DNA of 64,000 bases, taken from Alphaproteobacteria bacterium (lineage in GTDB: Bacteria; Pseudomonadota; Alphaproteobacteria; WRAU01; Hepatincolaceae). The position numbers were made by a program, and so were the translations under genes. The notes beneath the pieces were generated by a model. It saw only the letters and a list, made by a program, of their open reading frames with translations. It did not search any database and was not told where the DNA came from. Shown one piece after another: positions 1-8,220 of this stretch. How positions within the stretch are numbered: the stretch's first letter is position 1; every line of letters starts with the position of its first letter. The stretch is from contig WRAU01000002.1 in the NCBI GenBank assembly GCA_009780035.1, positions 62,001 through 126,000 on the forward strand. The letters are read 5' to 3'.

Positions 1-546
1 ATGAGTGGTTATTATAGTTGGAATGCGGCTATCTAATATTACTGTTTTAATAGTATTTTTAGTCTGCCAGTCTAGGTTAGAAAAGGCTTCATCTAGCAGC
101 AGCAGTTGGGGGTTATTAATTAAATTCTGCACAATGGCTAATTTCTGCTGTTGTCCTCCTGATAAATTTCTAGGAAATTTTTTTAATAATGGTTGTAAAT
201 TCAGCTGTTCTATTAAATAAGTAAGCAAAGCGGAATTTTTATTCGCAAAATATAAATTTTTTTTCACACTCATATGGGGAAACAAATAATGATTTTGAAA
301 CACTCTGCCGATATTTCTATTTTTTGCAGGGATATTAATCTTAAGACGGCTATCAAAAAGCACTATATTATTAAGCTCAATTACCCCTGTTTTAGGAGTT
401 AAAAAGCCATTAATTAAATTGAAAACCGTAGTTTTACCGCAGGCGTTGCTGCCTTTTAAATGCAGAATATCGTCTTGCTTCATAGCAAATTCTATTTGCA
501 GAGTTTCAGCATTAGGAAATTGATATTGCAGATTACAATGAAACAT
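1..546 (-). CDS. modC: Molybdate ABC transporter ATP-binding protein ModC (partial, C-terminus outside window)
   Basis: This is the ATPase of the molybdate importer, acting at the cytoplasmic face of the inner membrane with ModB. I translated 182 codons from the minus strand. The start ATG shares its A with the stop codon of modB (TAATG), so translation is probably coupled. A Walker A-like loop GSNACGKT lies at residues 32-39, with Ala where Gly is usual. The Q-loop is near residue 84, the signature LSGGQ at 128-132, and Walker B LLLLDEAF at 147-154. A histidine in TTH at the window edge fits the H-loop. The gene runs off the left end, so any C-terminal molybdate-binding domain cannot be judged. 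Assignment to molybdate rests on the modB and modA neighbours and on the Moco and nitrate reductase genes in the same window. Confidence 0.88.
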   Translation of the reverse strand, partial: MFHCNLQYQFPNAETLQIEFAMKQDDILHLKGSNACGKTTVFNLINGFLTPKTGVIELNNIVLFDSRLKINIPAKNRNIGRVFQNHYLFPHMSVKKNLYFANKNSALLTYLIEQLNLQPLLKKFPRNLSGGQQQKLAIVQNLINNPQLLLLDEAFSNLDWQTKNTIKTVILDSRIPTIITTH

Positions 547-1208
547 TAATATTCTCGTTTTTTATTGATAAAATTTAATAAAAACAAAGAAACAAAAGCG
601 AAGATGATTAGAATAACCGCGTATAAATGGGCGGTGCTGTAATTAGACAGCTGCACTTCTTCATAAATTTTCATAGAAACCATTTGAGTTTTGCCAGGAA
701 TATTGCCGCCAATCATTAGCACTACGCCGAACTCGCCGACAGTGTGCATAAAACTTAAAATGCACCCTGAAATAATTGCGGGAATCGTTGAGGGAATGCA
801 GATGAACCATAATATGCTGAAATTGCTTTTGCCGAAAACTAAGGCTTGCTGTATAAGCTGCTCTGGAAGTTTTCTAAAGGCATTAAGCAAAGGCTGCAGC
901 ATAAAGGGCAGGCTGTAAATAACGGAGGCAATTATTAATCCTAATTGGCTGAATGTTAAAGAATATCCAAGAGTTTTATAAATGAATGCCCCGATGGGTG
1001 AGTTTGTATTAAATGCCACCAGCAGATAAAATCCTAAAACCGTAGGAGGAAGTAAAAGCGGAATTAAGCATAGCACCTCAACTGTTTTGCTAAAAATTGA
1101 GGCGGAAAAACTAAGCCACCAGGCTAAATATATGCCTAAAACCAACAAAATTACAGTGGAAAAGGCAGCTACTTTAAAAGTTATAGCAAAGGCGGTTAAG
1201 TCTATCAT
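546..1208 (-). CDS. modB: Molybdate ABC transporter permease ModB
   Basis: This is the inner-membrane permease of the molybdate importer, 220 residues long and normal for ModB. It shows about five hydrophobic segments and a central cytoplasmic loop with the binding-protein-dependent transport signature (around the LGFYLL, ALVFGKS and TVGEFGVVLMIGGNIPG stretches). The conserved E-F-G of ModB permeases is present near residue 158. It lies 6 bases after modA and overlaps modC by a shared base, so modABC is one operon read leftward. The product supplies molybdenum for the cofactor genes at 41.6-46.9 kb and thus for NarG. Confidence 0.93.
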   Translation of the reverse strand: MIDLTAFAITFKVAAFSTVILLVLGIYLAWWLSFSASIFSKTVEVLCLIPLLLPPTVLGFYLLVAFNTNSPIGAFIYKTLGYSLTFSQLGLIIASVIYSLPFMLQPLLNAFRKLPEQLIQQALVFGKSNFSILWFICIPSTIPAIISGCILSFMHTVGEFGVVLMIGGNIPGKTQMVSMKIYEEVQLSNYSTAHLYAVILIIFAFVSLFLLNFINKKREY

Positions 1209-1214
1209 GGGTAT

Positions 1215-1943
1215 CTAAGGGATTAAATATCCAGAGTTTATTAGAATTTGCTTAGCATTTTGAGATTTCATAAAATCGTAGAACAAGCGGGCTTCGCTAA
1301 CAATTTTAGAATCATTGTTTTTTATTAAAACCATTGCCTGCGGAATAGGTTTGTAAATATCTGTCGGAATTTCAAAATATTTTAAAGATTGATGCAAAAC
1401 TACTGCTGATTTGTTAGTAAAAGCAATATCCACAGCTCCGCTTAGCAGCAGCTGGTTAACATCGTTAATGCTATTGCCGAAAATTATTTTAGTTTTGATT
1501 TTATCTAGCAAATTTTGATTTTTAAGTATTTCCATTGCTTTAGTGCCATAGGGTGCTAAATTAGGATTAGCAATAGCAATATAGGATATTTTTTTATTGG
1601 TAATATCTTCTAAAGATTTTATTTTAATGTTTTTGCCAGCAATTACCAGCAGTCCGTAAGCATAGATATAAGGTTCGTCTAAGGTTAATTTTTTCTGCGA
1701 CAGTTTTTTAGGATATTCTGTATCTGCAGAAATAAACAATTGAAAAGGTGCGCCATTAGATATTTGGTGGAATAATTCGCCGCTTGCCCCGCTAATGATA
1801 TTTATTTTAACATCACTAGTTTTCTGAAACTCAGCAACTAATAAATCCATGGTTTCCCGCATATTGGCTGCCACAGCCAAATTAATTTCGGCATGGAGGC
1901 TGCTAAGCAAAAAGCTAAAAAGAAGGGTGTAAAGTATTTTCAT
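1215..1943 (-). CDS. modA: Molybdate-binding periplasmic protein ModA
   Basis: This is the periplasmic substrate-binding protein, 242 residues, with an N-terminal signal peptide (a hydrophobic core then LHA, probable cleavage near residue 18). The mature start INLAVAANM and the later SGASGELFHQI stretch are typical ModA oxyanion-binding segments. A conserved region near residues 150-185 (the NDVNQLLLSGAVDIAF stretch) also matches the family. It is the first gene of modABC. I saw no convincing ModE-type operator in the 84 bases between it and the rpsB leader. Closely related binding proteins for tungstate exist, but the cofactor genes nearby favour molybdate. Confidence 0.93.
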   Translation of the reverse strand: MKILYTLLFSFLLSSLHAEINLAVAANMRETMDLLVAEFQKTSDVKINIISGASGELFHQISNGAPFQLFISADTEYPKKLSQKKLTLDEPYIYAYGLLVIAGKNIKIKSLEDITNKKISYIAIANPNLAPYGTKAMEILKNQNLLDKIKTKIIFGNSINDVNQLLLSGAVDIAFTNKSAVVLHQSLKYFEIPTDIYKPIPQAMVLIKNNDSKIVSEARLFYDFMKSQNAKQILINSGYLIP

Positions 1944-1965
1944 ACAATTATTATAATATTATTTC

Positions 1966-1994
1966 TTGCATTGTCCATATATTTAGTGTAAATT
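1966..1994 (+). promoter_or_regulatory. Putative sigma-70 promoter of rpsB-tsf
   Basis: A TTGCAT -35 box (1966-1971) is separated by 17 bases from a TAAATT -10 box (1989-1994). It lies about 88 bases upstream of the rpsB start, in the divergent gap with modA. The -35 match is moderate, so this is a prediction. Confidence 0.4.
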
Positions 1995-2027
1995 AATTGT
2001 TGATTAAACGCACACAAGTTAATTCTG

Positions 2028-2043
2028 GTGAGCTTATGCTTAC
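2028..2043 (+). promoter_or_regulatory. Small hairpin in the rpsB leader
   Basis: GTGAGC (2028-2033) can pair with GCTTAC (2038-2043) around a TTAT loop, with one G-T pair. It sits about 40 bases before the rpsB start. Ribosomal protein leaders often carry autogenous control structures; no specific S2 motif is recognised here. Confidence 0.25.
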
Positions 2044-2081
2044 AGGCTTGTGGAGGAATAACCAGAAGAAAGGAAAATACA

Positions 2082-2840
2082 ATGGCTAATTTCACAATTC
2101 AGCAGCTGCTGGAAAATGGTGTTCATTACGGACACGCTACCCGTAGATGGAATCCTAAAATGGCTCCATTTATTTATGGAACTTACAATAATGTTCATAT
2201 AATTAACCTGCAAAAAACTGCGCCAATGCTGGCAAACGCTTTAGATAATATCCGTAAAACCACAGCAAGCGGCGGCAGAATTTTATTTGTAGGCACTAAA
2301 AAACAGGCTACGCCAATCGTTAAAGAATATGCAGAAAAATGCGGGCAATACTATGTTAATCATCGTTGGCTTGGCGGCATGCTAACCAATTGGAAAACTA
2401 TTTCTAATTCTATATCTAAATTAGATTCTCTTGATAAGCAAATTGAAGAAGGCATGGTTGGACTAACTAAAAAAGAAAGACTAGAGCTAAGCCGTCAGCA
2501 AGAAAAATTAAATCTCGTTCTTGGCGGTATTCGTAAAATGGGCGGACTGCCGAACTTAGTAGTAGTGCTAGATACAGTGCAGGAAGCAATTGCTATTGAA
2601 GAATCAAGAAAATTAGGGATTCCAATAGTTGGTATCGTAGATACTAACGCTAATCCAGATAATATAGATTTCCCAGTGCCAGGCAATGATGATGCTATTA
2701 AATCTATCAGATTTTATTGTGAAATTATTTCACAAACTATCCTAGAAGGATTAAAAGAAGAAGTTGCAGCTAAAACCGAAGATATGGGAGCAGTTGAAGA
2801 TTTATCTACTGTAGTTGCAGAACCATCTAAAGATAATTAA
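2082..2840 (+). CDS. rpsB: 30S ribosomal protein S2
   Basis: This is a component of the small ribosomal subunit that binds late and helps recruit S1. The frame is open upstream to 2028, but the start is placed at the ATG at 2082. There the protein begins MANFTIQQLLENGVHYGH, the universal S2 N-terminus, and a purine-rich AGAAGAAAGGAAA ribosome binding site precedes it. The product is 252 residues, typical for S2, and includes the RWLGGMLTNWKT block. The acidic C-terminal tail is common in alphaproteobacteria. It is followed 16 bases later by tsf, the standard rpsB-tsf operon. Confidence 0.97.
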   Translation: MANFTIQQLLENGVHYGHATRRWNPKMAPFIYGTYNNVHIINLQKTAPMLANALDNIRKTTASGGRILFVGTKKQATPIVKEYAEKCGQYYVNHRWLGGMLTNWKTISNSISKLDSLDKQIEEGMVGLTKKERLELSRQQEKLNLVLGGIRKMGGLPNLVVVLDTVQEAIAIEESRKLGIPIVGIVDTNANPDNIDFPVPGNDDAIKSIRFYCEIISQTILEGLKEEVAAKTEDMGAVEDLSTVVAEPSKDN

Positions 2841-2856
2841 AACAAGGATATGATAA

Positions 2857-3747
2857 ATGGAAATTAATACGAACTTAATTAAAGAATTAAGAGAACGCAC
2901 TGGTGCAGGCATTGTTGATTGTAAAAAAGCCTTAACAGAAGCTGCCGGTGAAATGGAAGCAGCAGTTGATTGGCTGCGGAAAAAAGGCTTATCTGCGGTT
3001 GCTAAAAAATCTGGCAGAACTACTGCTGAGGGTTTAGTAGCAATATATATTAATGGCAATGAAGGCGTTGTTTTAGAAGTAAACTCTGAAACCGATTTTG
3101 TAGCTAAAAATGAAAAGTTCCAAAATTTTGTTAAAAATCTTTCGCATATTGCTATAAAAACTGATGGCGAGAATGTTGATAAATTAAAAGAATCTGCTTA
3201 TGAAGGGCATACTGTTAATGATGAATTAAACAGTTTAATTGCGACAATTGGTGAAAATCTTACTGTTAGAAGATTTAAATCTATTAAAGGCGATAAATTG
3301 TTTTCTTATGTTCATAATACTGTAAGCGAAGGCTTGGGTAAAATTGGTGTAATTGTAGCTTTTGCTGATGCGGGAACTCCTGAAAATATCGGCAAGCAGA
3401 TTGCTATGCACATTGCTTCAACTCAGCCGCTTGCTTTAAATAAAGAATCCCTTGATCCTGCTGAGGTTGAACGCGAAAAAGAAGTTCAGAAAGCTAAAGC
3501 TCTTGAAGAGGGAAAACCAGCAGATATTGTTGAAAAAATGCTGGCAGGAAGATTAGATAAATTTTATCAAGAAGTATGTCTTTTAGAACAGCCGTTTATT
3601 ATGGATACTGATAAAAAAATATCGCAGCTGCTGAAAGAAAATAATGCAAACTTAACTGGCTATGCTTACTTTGTATTAGGAGCAGGTATTGAAAAAGTTC
3701 AAACAGATTTTGCAACCGAGGTTGCTAAAGCTGTTAGTGGAGAGTAG
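2857..3747 (+). CDS. tsf: Translation elongation factor Ts
   Basis: This is the nucleotide exchange factor for EF-Tu in the cytoplasm, 296 residues. The N-terminal UBA-like domain carries LRERTGAGIVDCKKAL. The EF-Tu contact motif SETDFVAKN follows near residues 76-84, and the core then has MHIASTQPLAL. It is co-transcribed with rpsB and ends at a strong intrinsic terminator 8 bases after the stop codon. A dispersed hairpin repeat follows, before pyrH. Confidence 0.97.
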   Translation: MEINTNLIKELRERTGAGIVDCKKALTEAAGEMEAAVDWLRKKGLSAVAKKSGRTTAEGLVAIYINGNEGVVLEVNSETDFVAKNEKFQNFVKNLSHIAIKTDGENVDKLKESAYEGHTVNDELNSLIATIGENLTVRRFKSIKGDKLFSYVHNTVSEGLGKIGVIVAFADAGTPENIGKQIAMHIASTQPLALNKESLDPAEVEREKEVQKAKALEEGKPADIVEKMLAGRLDKFYQEVCLLEQPFIMDTDKKISQLLKENNANLTGYAYFVLGAGIEKVQTDFATEVAKAVSGE

Positions 3748-3754
3748 TTTAGGG

Positions 3755-3784
3755 TAGCCTCTTCTAGTAAGAGGCTATTTTTTT
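3755..3784 (+). terminator. Intrinsic terminator of rpsB-tsf
   Basis: TAGCCTCTT and AAGAGGCTA form a perfect 9-base-pair stem with a CTAGT loop, followed by seven T residues. It begins 8 bases after the tsf stop. Confidence 0.92.
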
Positions 3785-3790
3785 AATATT

Positions 3791-3895
3791 AAATTTTAAT
3801 CTATTGGCTTTCTATGTTGTCGCTTTTCCTTTTATGTATTTAGGTATACACCGCAAGGAAAAGCTCCTAATATAAAGCACAATATATTAAAATTT
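3791..3895 (+). repeat. Dispersed nested-hairpin repeat, copy A
   Basis: This is a long imperfect palindrome with nested paired arms. The outer arms AAATTTTAAT/ATTAAAATTT are at 3791-3800 and 3886-3895. GCTTT/AAAGC are at 3807-3811 and 3874-3878. GCTTTTCCTT/AAGGAAAAGC are at 3822-3831 and 3855-3864. TGTAT/ATACA are at 3835-3839 and 3846-3850. It shares the segments CTATGTTGTCG and CTCCTAATATAAAGC with copy B at 19158, whereas the stems differ in sequence but still pair. Confidence 0.85.
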
Positions 3896-3910
3896 ATAAA
3901 ACTATATTAT

Positions 3911-3916
3911 GGAGGT
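3911..3916 (+). promoter_or_regulatory. Ribosome binding site that sets the pyrH start
   Basis: A perfect GGAGGT lies 4 bases before the GTG at 3921. It overlaps the in-frame ATG at 3909, which therefore cannot be the used start. Confidence 0.75.
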
Positions 3917-3920
3917 AATA

Positions 3921-4640
3921 GTGCATTTGGATTATAAAAGAATTTTACTAAAATTATCCGGTGAGGCGTTATCTGAAGATAAAACCTGTATTATTTCAAA
4001 AAACAAACTTAATCATTTTGCTGATGAAATTATTGCAGCTCAAAGGTTAGGCACTGAAATTATTGTAGTAATCGGCGGCGGTAATATTATGCGCGGCGCT
4101 AATTGCAGCGAGTATAATCTAACCCGCTATAAAGCTGATAATCTTGGTATGCTGGCAACAATTATGAATGCTATTGTGCTTGAGGATACTTTATCGCAGC
4201 GGGGCATTAAATCTGTGGTGCTTTCGGCAATTGAGATGAATAAAGTCTGCGAATTCTATACGGCACAAAAAGCTAACGAATATTTAAAAGAAGGCAGGAT
4301 AGTAATTTGCGGCGGTGGTATAGGCAATCCTTATTTTTCTACCGATACAGGCACAGTAGTGCGGGCGTTAGAAACTAACTGTGATGCGGTTTTTAAAGGC
4401 ACTCAGGTTGACGGCATTTATGATGACGATCCGAAAAAGAATAAAAGTGCTCAGCGGTATTCCAGTATTTCTTATGATGATATTATTACTCAAGAACTGA
4501 AGGTAATGGATTCCAGCAGTATCCTTTTAGCAAAAACAGGAAAAGAAGAAGGCTTGCCTATTATAGTATTTAATGTTCATAATGTAGGCTCGCTAATGAA
4601 TGTCCTTAAACATAAAGAAAAAAGAAGCATTATTAACTAG
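3921..4640 (+). CDS. pyrH: UMP kinase
   Basis: This enzyme phosphorylates UMP to UDP in pyrimidine nucleotide synthesis; it is a cytoplasmic hexamer of the amino acid kinase family. The protein starts MHLDYKRILLKLSGEAL if the GTG at 3921 is used, as the GGAGGT site indicates. It carries the glycine-rich IVVIGGGNIMRG loop and the NPYFSTDTGTVVRALE substrate region, with the expected length of 239 residues. It lies 70 bases upstream of frr, the usual pyrH-frr order. An ATG at 3909 and a TTG at 3927 are alternative starts. Confidence 0.95.
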   Translation: MHLDYKRILLKLSGEALSEDKTCIISKNKLNHFADEIIAAQRLGTEIIVVIGGGNIMRGANCSEYNLTRYKADNLGMLATIMNAIVLEDTLSQRGIKSVVLSAIEMNKVCEFYTAQKANEYLKEGRIVICGGGIGNPYFSTDTGTVVRALETNCDAVFKGTQVDGIYDDDPKKNKSAQRYSSISYDDIITQELKVMDSSSILLAKTGKEEGLPIIVFNVHNVGSLMNVLKHKEKRSIIN

Positions 4641-4710
4641 CTTTTAACTTTATTACATTATACTATTACTATTATCTAATCAATTAAATAAGTTTATAAA
4701 AAGGTGTATT

Positions 4711-5283
4711 ATGGCAGAAGAATTTAATATTAACTCATTGAAATCTACAAGCAATACTAAATTAGAAAAAACTTTGGAATCGCTAGATAAAGACTTACAA
4801 ACGCTTAGAACAGGACGGGCAACTCCAGCCATATTAGACAGCGTTAGAGTAGATAACTACGGACAGAATGTTCCTATTGCTAATGTGGGAACTATATCTG
4901 TGCCAGATCCTAGAACTATCCTTATTACCGTATGGGATAAGGCGTTGGTAATGCAGGTGGAAAGCGCTATTCAGTCAGCTGATTTAGGAATTAATCCAGT
5001 GGTGGAAGGGGTAAAAATTAAGCTGCCAATCCCAGCGCTTACCGAAGAAAGAAGAAAGGAAATGACCAAAAAAGCTTCGGAATATGCTGAAAAAGCTAAA
5101 ATTGCCGTTCGTCAGATTCGTAAAAATTATTTGGAAGATTTAAAAACTGCTCAAAAAGATAAATTGCTTTCAGAAGATGATTTAAAGCGTGAAACTGAAA
5201 TTTTTGAAAAAATTATTAAAACTTTTAATGATAAAGTAGATGCAGGTGTGGCCAGAAAATCTAAGGAAATTATGACTATCTAA
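4711..5283 (+). CDS. frr: Ribosome recycling factor
   Basis: This factor splits post-termination ribosomes together with EF-G. The protein is 190 residues, about the usual 185. It has the LRTGRATPAILD block near residues 36-47, and the C-terminal half has the helix with LTEERRKEMTKKA. Translation starts at ATG 4711. The stop is two bases before the uppS start, so the two are coupled. Confidence 0.97.
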   Translation: MAEEFNINSLKSTSNTKLEKTLESLDKDLQTLRTGRATPAILDSVRVDNYGQNVPIANVGTISVPDPRTILITVWDKALVMQVESAIQSADLGINPVVEGVKIKLPIPALTEERRKEMTKKASEYAEKAKIAVRQIRKNYLEDLKTAQKDKLLSEDDLKRETEIFEKIIKTFNDKVDAGVARKSKEIMTI

Positions 5284-5285
5284 AT

Positions 5286-5987
5286 ATGTTGGAAAATAAA
5301 TTAAATCATTTATCTGTAATTATGGACGGTAATCGCCGCTGGGCTAAATTAAACAACCTAGATTTTTTTGAAGGGCATAAAAAAGGTAGTGATAATATTG
5401 AGCTGCTTTTAAATCTTGCTATGAAGAATGAAATTAAATATCTTTCAATTTATGCTTTTTCTTCAGAAAATTGGCTGCGTTCAAGTCAAGAAATTTCGTA
5501 TTTAAAAGATTTAATTATTTATTATCTAAATAAGCAAGAAGATTACTTTATTAATAATCAAATTAAAGTATTAGTAATTGGAGATTATTCGGCATTCGGT
5601 GCAAAAATTTCTAGTAAAATAGAAAGTTTAATAAATAAAACCCAAAGTTTTAATAAGCTAACTTTTATTATCGCCCTTAATTATGGGGCAAGAGCTGAAA
5701 TTATTAGGGCAGTTGAATCTTTGCTGCTTGATTGTAAGAATCAAAAATTACCTTTGAGCGCTTTAGATGAAAATTTATTTTCGAAGTATTTATATACTAA
5801 AGATATTCCCGATCCTGATCTTTTAATTAGAACAGGCGGAGAGAAAAGGCTGAGCAATTTTTTATTATGGCAGCTTTCCTATGCAGAATTATTTTTTGAA
5901 GATACCATGTGGCCGGATTTTAACGAAGATTGCTTTAATAATGCCATGAATGCGTTTTATTTAAGGGAGCGAAGAGTTGGAAAATAA
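5286..5987 (+). CDS. uppS: Isoprenyl transferase (undecaprenyl pyrophosphate synthase)
   Basis: This cis-prenyltransferase makes the C55 lipid carrier for peptidoglycan and other surface polymers. The catalytic MDGNRRWA motif is near residue 13, YAFSSENW near residue 60, and DLLIRTGGEKRLSNFLLW near residue 180. The C-terminal ELFF...MWPDF block is also present. The length of 233 is normal. It starts 2 bases after frr and overlaps the next small gene by 11 bases. Confidence 0.96.
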   Translation: MLENKLNHLSVIMDGNRRWAKLNNLDFFEGHKKGSDNIELLLNLAMKNEIKYLSIYAFSSENWLRSSQEISYLKDLIIYYLNKQEDYFINNQIKVLVIGDYSAFGAKISSKIESLINKTQSFNKLTFIIALNYGARAEIIRAVESLLLDCKNQKLPLSALDENLFSKYLYTKDIPDPDLLIRTGGEKRLSNFLLWQLSYAELFFEDTMWPDFNEDCFNNAMNAFYLRERRVGK

Positions 5988-6207
5988 GTTAGATGAAGAA
6001 GATGTTGCCGAATACAAAAAAATGTATGTTGAGCTTCTAAAGGTAGAGTTATCAGACTTAGATTTTACTCTTGAGTCAACATTAGATGATTTATATGCAG
6101 GATTGCAGGAAACTCCAGAGGGTTTTCCTAGTGAGTTAATAGACTGGCATAAAAATGAATTGATATATGAATTTTCTAAAGATTACAAACCCAAAAAGGC
6201 AGAGTAA
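5977..6207 (+). CDS. Hypothetical protein, 76 residues, between uppS and cdsA
   Basis: This is a small, very acidic protein with no membrane segment and no family I recognise. It starts with TTG at 5977 inside the end of uppS; a purine-rich stretch AAGGGAGCGAAGAG just upstream could serve as ribosome binding site. The overlap and the shared direction suggest translation coupled to uppS. The composition (many Glu, Asp, Leu, Tyr) is like that of the neighbours and the frame has no stop, so I take it as real. Confidence 0.6.
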   Translation: MENKLDEEDVAEYKKMYVELLKVELSDLDFTLESTLDDLYAGLQETPEGFPSELIDWHKNELIYEFSKDYKPKKAE

Positions 6208-6213
6208 TTCTAG

Positions 6214-6244
6214 GATTTAATCAATCCTAAATATTGATTAAATC
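6214..6244 (+). repeat. AT-rich 12-base inverted repeat
   Basis: GATTTAATCAAT (6214-6225) and ATTGATTAAATC (6233-6244) pair perfectly around a 7-base loop, in the 64-base gap between the small gene and cdsA. There is no T-run, so it is not a standard terminator. It may be a processing site or an operator. Confidence 0.55.
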
Positions 6245-6271
6245 TAAATATTAAAATTTAACAAATATATA

Positions 6272-7147
6272 TTGGTGAAAAAATTGGATTCTAATATAGA
6301 GAGTAAAAAATCAAAAATGTCTGAGTTTTATACAAGAACTATGTCTGCTCTTGTAATATTTCCTGTAGCCTTTTATGCAGTTTGGACTGGTGGATTCTTA
6401 TATTTTTTATTATTATTTACGGCAGCTATTCTAGCTGGGTGGGAGTGGAATAAAATAGCAGGAAATTGGTCGTTCGGCATTGATTCTATGTTTTTAATTA
6501 CTGTAGTTATGCTGGCAATGACTACATTCTTTATGAAATATATTGGCATTGGCTTAATTATTATCTTTGCAGGTGCTTATTTAGCTTATGTATTAAGCAA
6601 AATTAGAGCAAGGTCTGAAAAATCCCCAGTAGTGCCGGAGTATATAAAACGTCCAATATGGTTTTTTTGGGGAACTATTTATTTATCATTTGCATTTTCG
6701 GGATTAGCATATCTTACAAATACCGATAATACTGGAATTACACTTATGTGGGTATTTTTAGCAACAGTTTGCAATGATGTATTTGCTTACATTTTTGGTT
6801 CAATTATTAAGGGTAAAAAAATTGCTCCTAAAATCAGCCCGGGAAAAACTTGGTCGGGATTTATAGCTGCTGCCATATCTACAACTGGATTGTCTTATAT
6901 ATTTGCACTTTATGTAGGCAGTAAAAATGAATTATTGGTTATGGGAATAGGTTTTTGTATGGCGTTTTTTGCCCATTTTGGCGATATGTTAGAATCTTCA
7001 CTTAAAAGATACTTAAAAATTAAAGATACCTCTAATTTAATTCCTGGTCATGGCGGAATTTTAGATAGAATAGATGCTGTATTAATGGTGGCTATATTTA
7101 TCAGTGTGGTAAGTATTATTTTAGGTAAAAGTCCGTTGTATTTATAG
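6272..7147 (+). CDS. cdsA: Phosphatidate cytidylyltransferase
   Basis: This inner-membrane enzyme makes CDP-diacylglycerol from phosphatidic acid and CTP, the entry to phosphatidylglycerol and phosphatidylethanolamine. About eight hydrophobic segments are visible. The C-terminal family signature is intact: SSLKRYLKIKD, then IPGHGGILDRID, near residues 240-270. The start is uncertain: TTG 6272, GTG 6275 or ATG 6317 are all in frame and none has a strong ribosome binding site. In many alphaproteobacteria the next gene is dxr; here it is an unrelated membrane protein. Confidence 0.93.
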   Translation: MVKKLDSNIESKKSKMSEFYTRTMSALVIFPVAFYAVWTGGFLYFLLLFTAAILAGWEWNKIAGNWSFGIDSMFLITVVMLAMTTFFMKYIGIGLIIIFAGAYLAYVLSKIRARSEKSPVVPEYIKRPIWFFWGTIYLSFAFSGLAYLTNTDNTGITLMWVFLATVCNDVFAYIFGSIIKGKKIAPKISPGKTWSGFIAAAISTTGLSYIFALYVGSKNELLVMGIGFCMAFFAHFGDMLESSLKRYLKIKDTSNLIPGHGGILDRIDAVLMVAIFISVVSIILGKSPLYL

Positions 7148-7154
7148 GGTTGTG

Positions 7155-7679
7155 ATGTTTTACCTTCTTTTATTTATTAATTTTTGTTTTTTTATTCTAG
7201 GGAATATTGTTTATTCTCCTATGTTAGAGCCGTATATACCTAGTATCTTTGTTTTTGGATTAGAAATTCCTATTATAAAAATACTGGTATCAGAGCTTGC
7301 GTTTATTTGCTTGTATACTTTTTTAGACAAAGGAAATACTCAGTATAGTTTAATATTTCCATTTTTATCTTTATTAATTACATGGCAGTTTCTGCTTCCT
7401 AAATGGAACTTTTTATTTTACTCGCAATATGTCCAGTATTTTTCTATTACCATATCAAGCATTGCCATTATTATTAATACAATTATTGTAAAAAGATTGG
7501 TATCAAAAGGATATACCAAACTATTCAGCTCACGAACGGCAAGCGTTTGTGCCAGTATTGTAGAAATTTGTATGTTTGCTTTCCTTTTAGATATAGGAGT
7601 GCAGGGGGCAATTAGCACTGCCTTAACAAGAATTGTTTATATTGCCATTATTCCAAGATGGGTTTTTAAGAAAAAGTAG
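7155..7679 (+). CDS. Six-segment membrane protein of unknown function (distantly VUT-like)
   Basis: The product has about 174 residues, with roughly six hydrophobic segments and few charged residues. The C-terminal part (SSRTASVCASIVEICMFAF, then ALTRIVYIAIIPRWVF) is faintly like VUT/YhhQ-type precursor transporters, but I cannot confirm this. A GTG at 7152 is directly followed by ATG 7155; I use the ATG. It follows cdsA by 7 bases and precedes the YhcH-like gene by 8, so all three are probably one transcript. Confidence 0.6.
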   Translation: MFYLLLFINFCFFILGNIVYSPMLEPYIPSIFVFGLEIPIIKILVSELAFICLYTFLDKGNTQYSLIFPFLSLLITWQFLLPKWNFLFYSQYVQYFSITISSIAIIINTIIVKRLVSKGYTKLFSSRTASVCASIVEICMFAFLLDIGVQGAISTALTRIVYIAIIPRWVFKKK

Positions 7680-7687
7680 GAGGTATT

Positions 7688-8134
7688 ATGATAGTTGATT
7701 ATTTAAAAAATAAAAATTTATATACTGATAGCAAAATTCAAAAAATTTTAAATTTTATTGCGGAAACAGATTTTAGCAAAATAGAAAGCGATAAGATTAC
7801 TATTGATGATGATAATTTTTTCATGATAAGTAATATCACAACGAAAGATGTCAGCGAAGGCTTTTGGGAATCTCATAGAAAATATATTGATATTCATTAT
7901 GTTTTATCGGGCGAAGAGCTTATAGGGTATGAAAATATCAGTGAGCTTAAAGTTGATAAAAACTATAATGAAGATAAAGACTTAATAACATATTTTGGCA
8001 GTATGAAAAATTCTATCCACTTAAAACCCGGAATGTTTGTGTTAGTGTATCCAGAAGATGCCCATATGCCGAATGTATCTCCAAATGGCACGGCAGCTGC
8101 CTTAAAGAAAATTGTTTTTAAAATTAAATATTAA
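7688..8134 (+). CDS. YhcH/YjgK/YiaL family protein
   Basis: This 148-residue protein is of the small beta-barrel family that includes NanQ and EbgC relatives. The diagnostic segment FWESHRKYIDIHYVLSGEE lies near residues 58-76, and PEDAHMPN near the C-terminus carries the conserved acidic residue and histidine. Characterised members act on sugar anomers such as sialic acid; the substrate here is unknown. A GGAGG site lies just before ATG 7688. It ends the transcript that starts with cdsA. Confidence 0.85.
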   Translation: MIVDYLKNKNLYTDSKIQKILNFIAETDFSKIESDKITIDDDNFFMISNITTKDVSEGFWESHRKYIDIHYVLSGEELIGYENISELKVDKNYNEDKDLITYFGSMKNSIHLKPGMFVLVYPEDAHMPNVSPNGTAAALKKIVFKIKY

Positions 8135-8220
8135 CTTCCAACCATCCTCTACTTAAAATTGCTATTTATTTTATTCCATGTTATGATATTAAGTAAAATA
8201 TTATTTTAGGATTTGTGATA

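Noticed and set aside
2028-2081. N-terminally extended rpsB from 2028
   Set aside because: The extension is not conserved, contains a leader hairpin, and the ATG at 2082 has the ribosome binding site and the standard S2 start.
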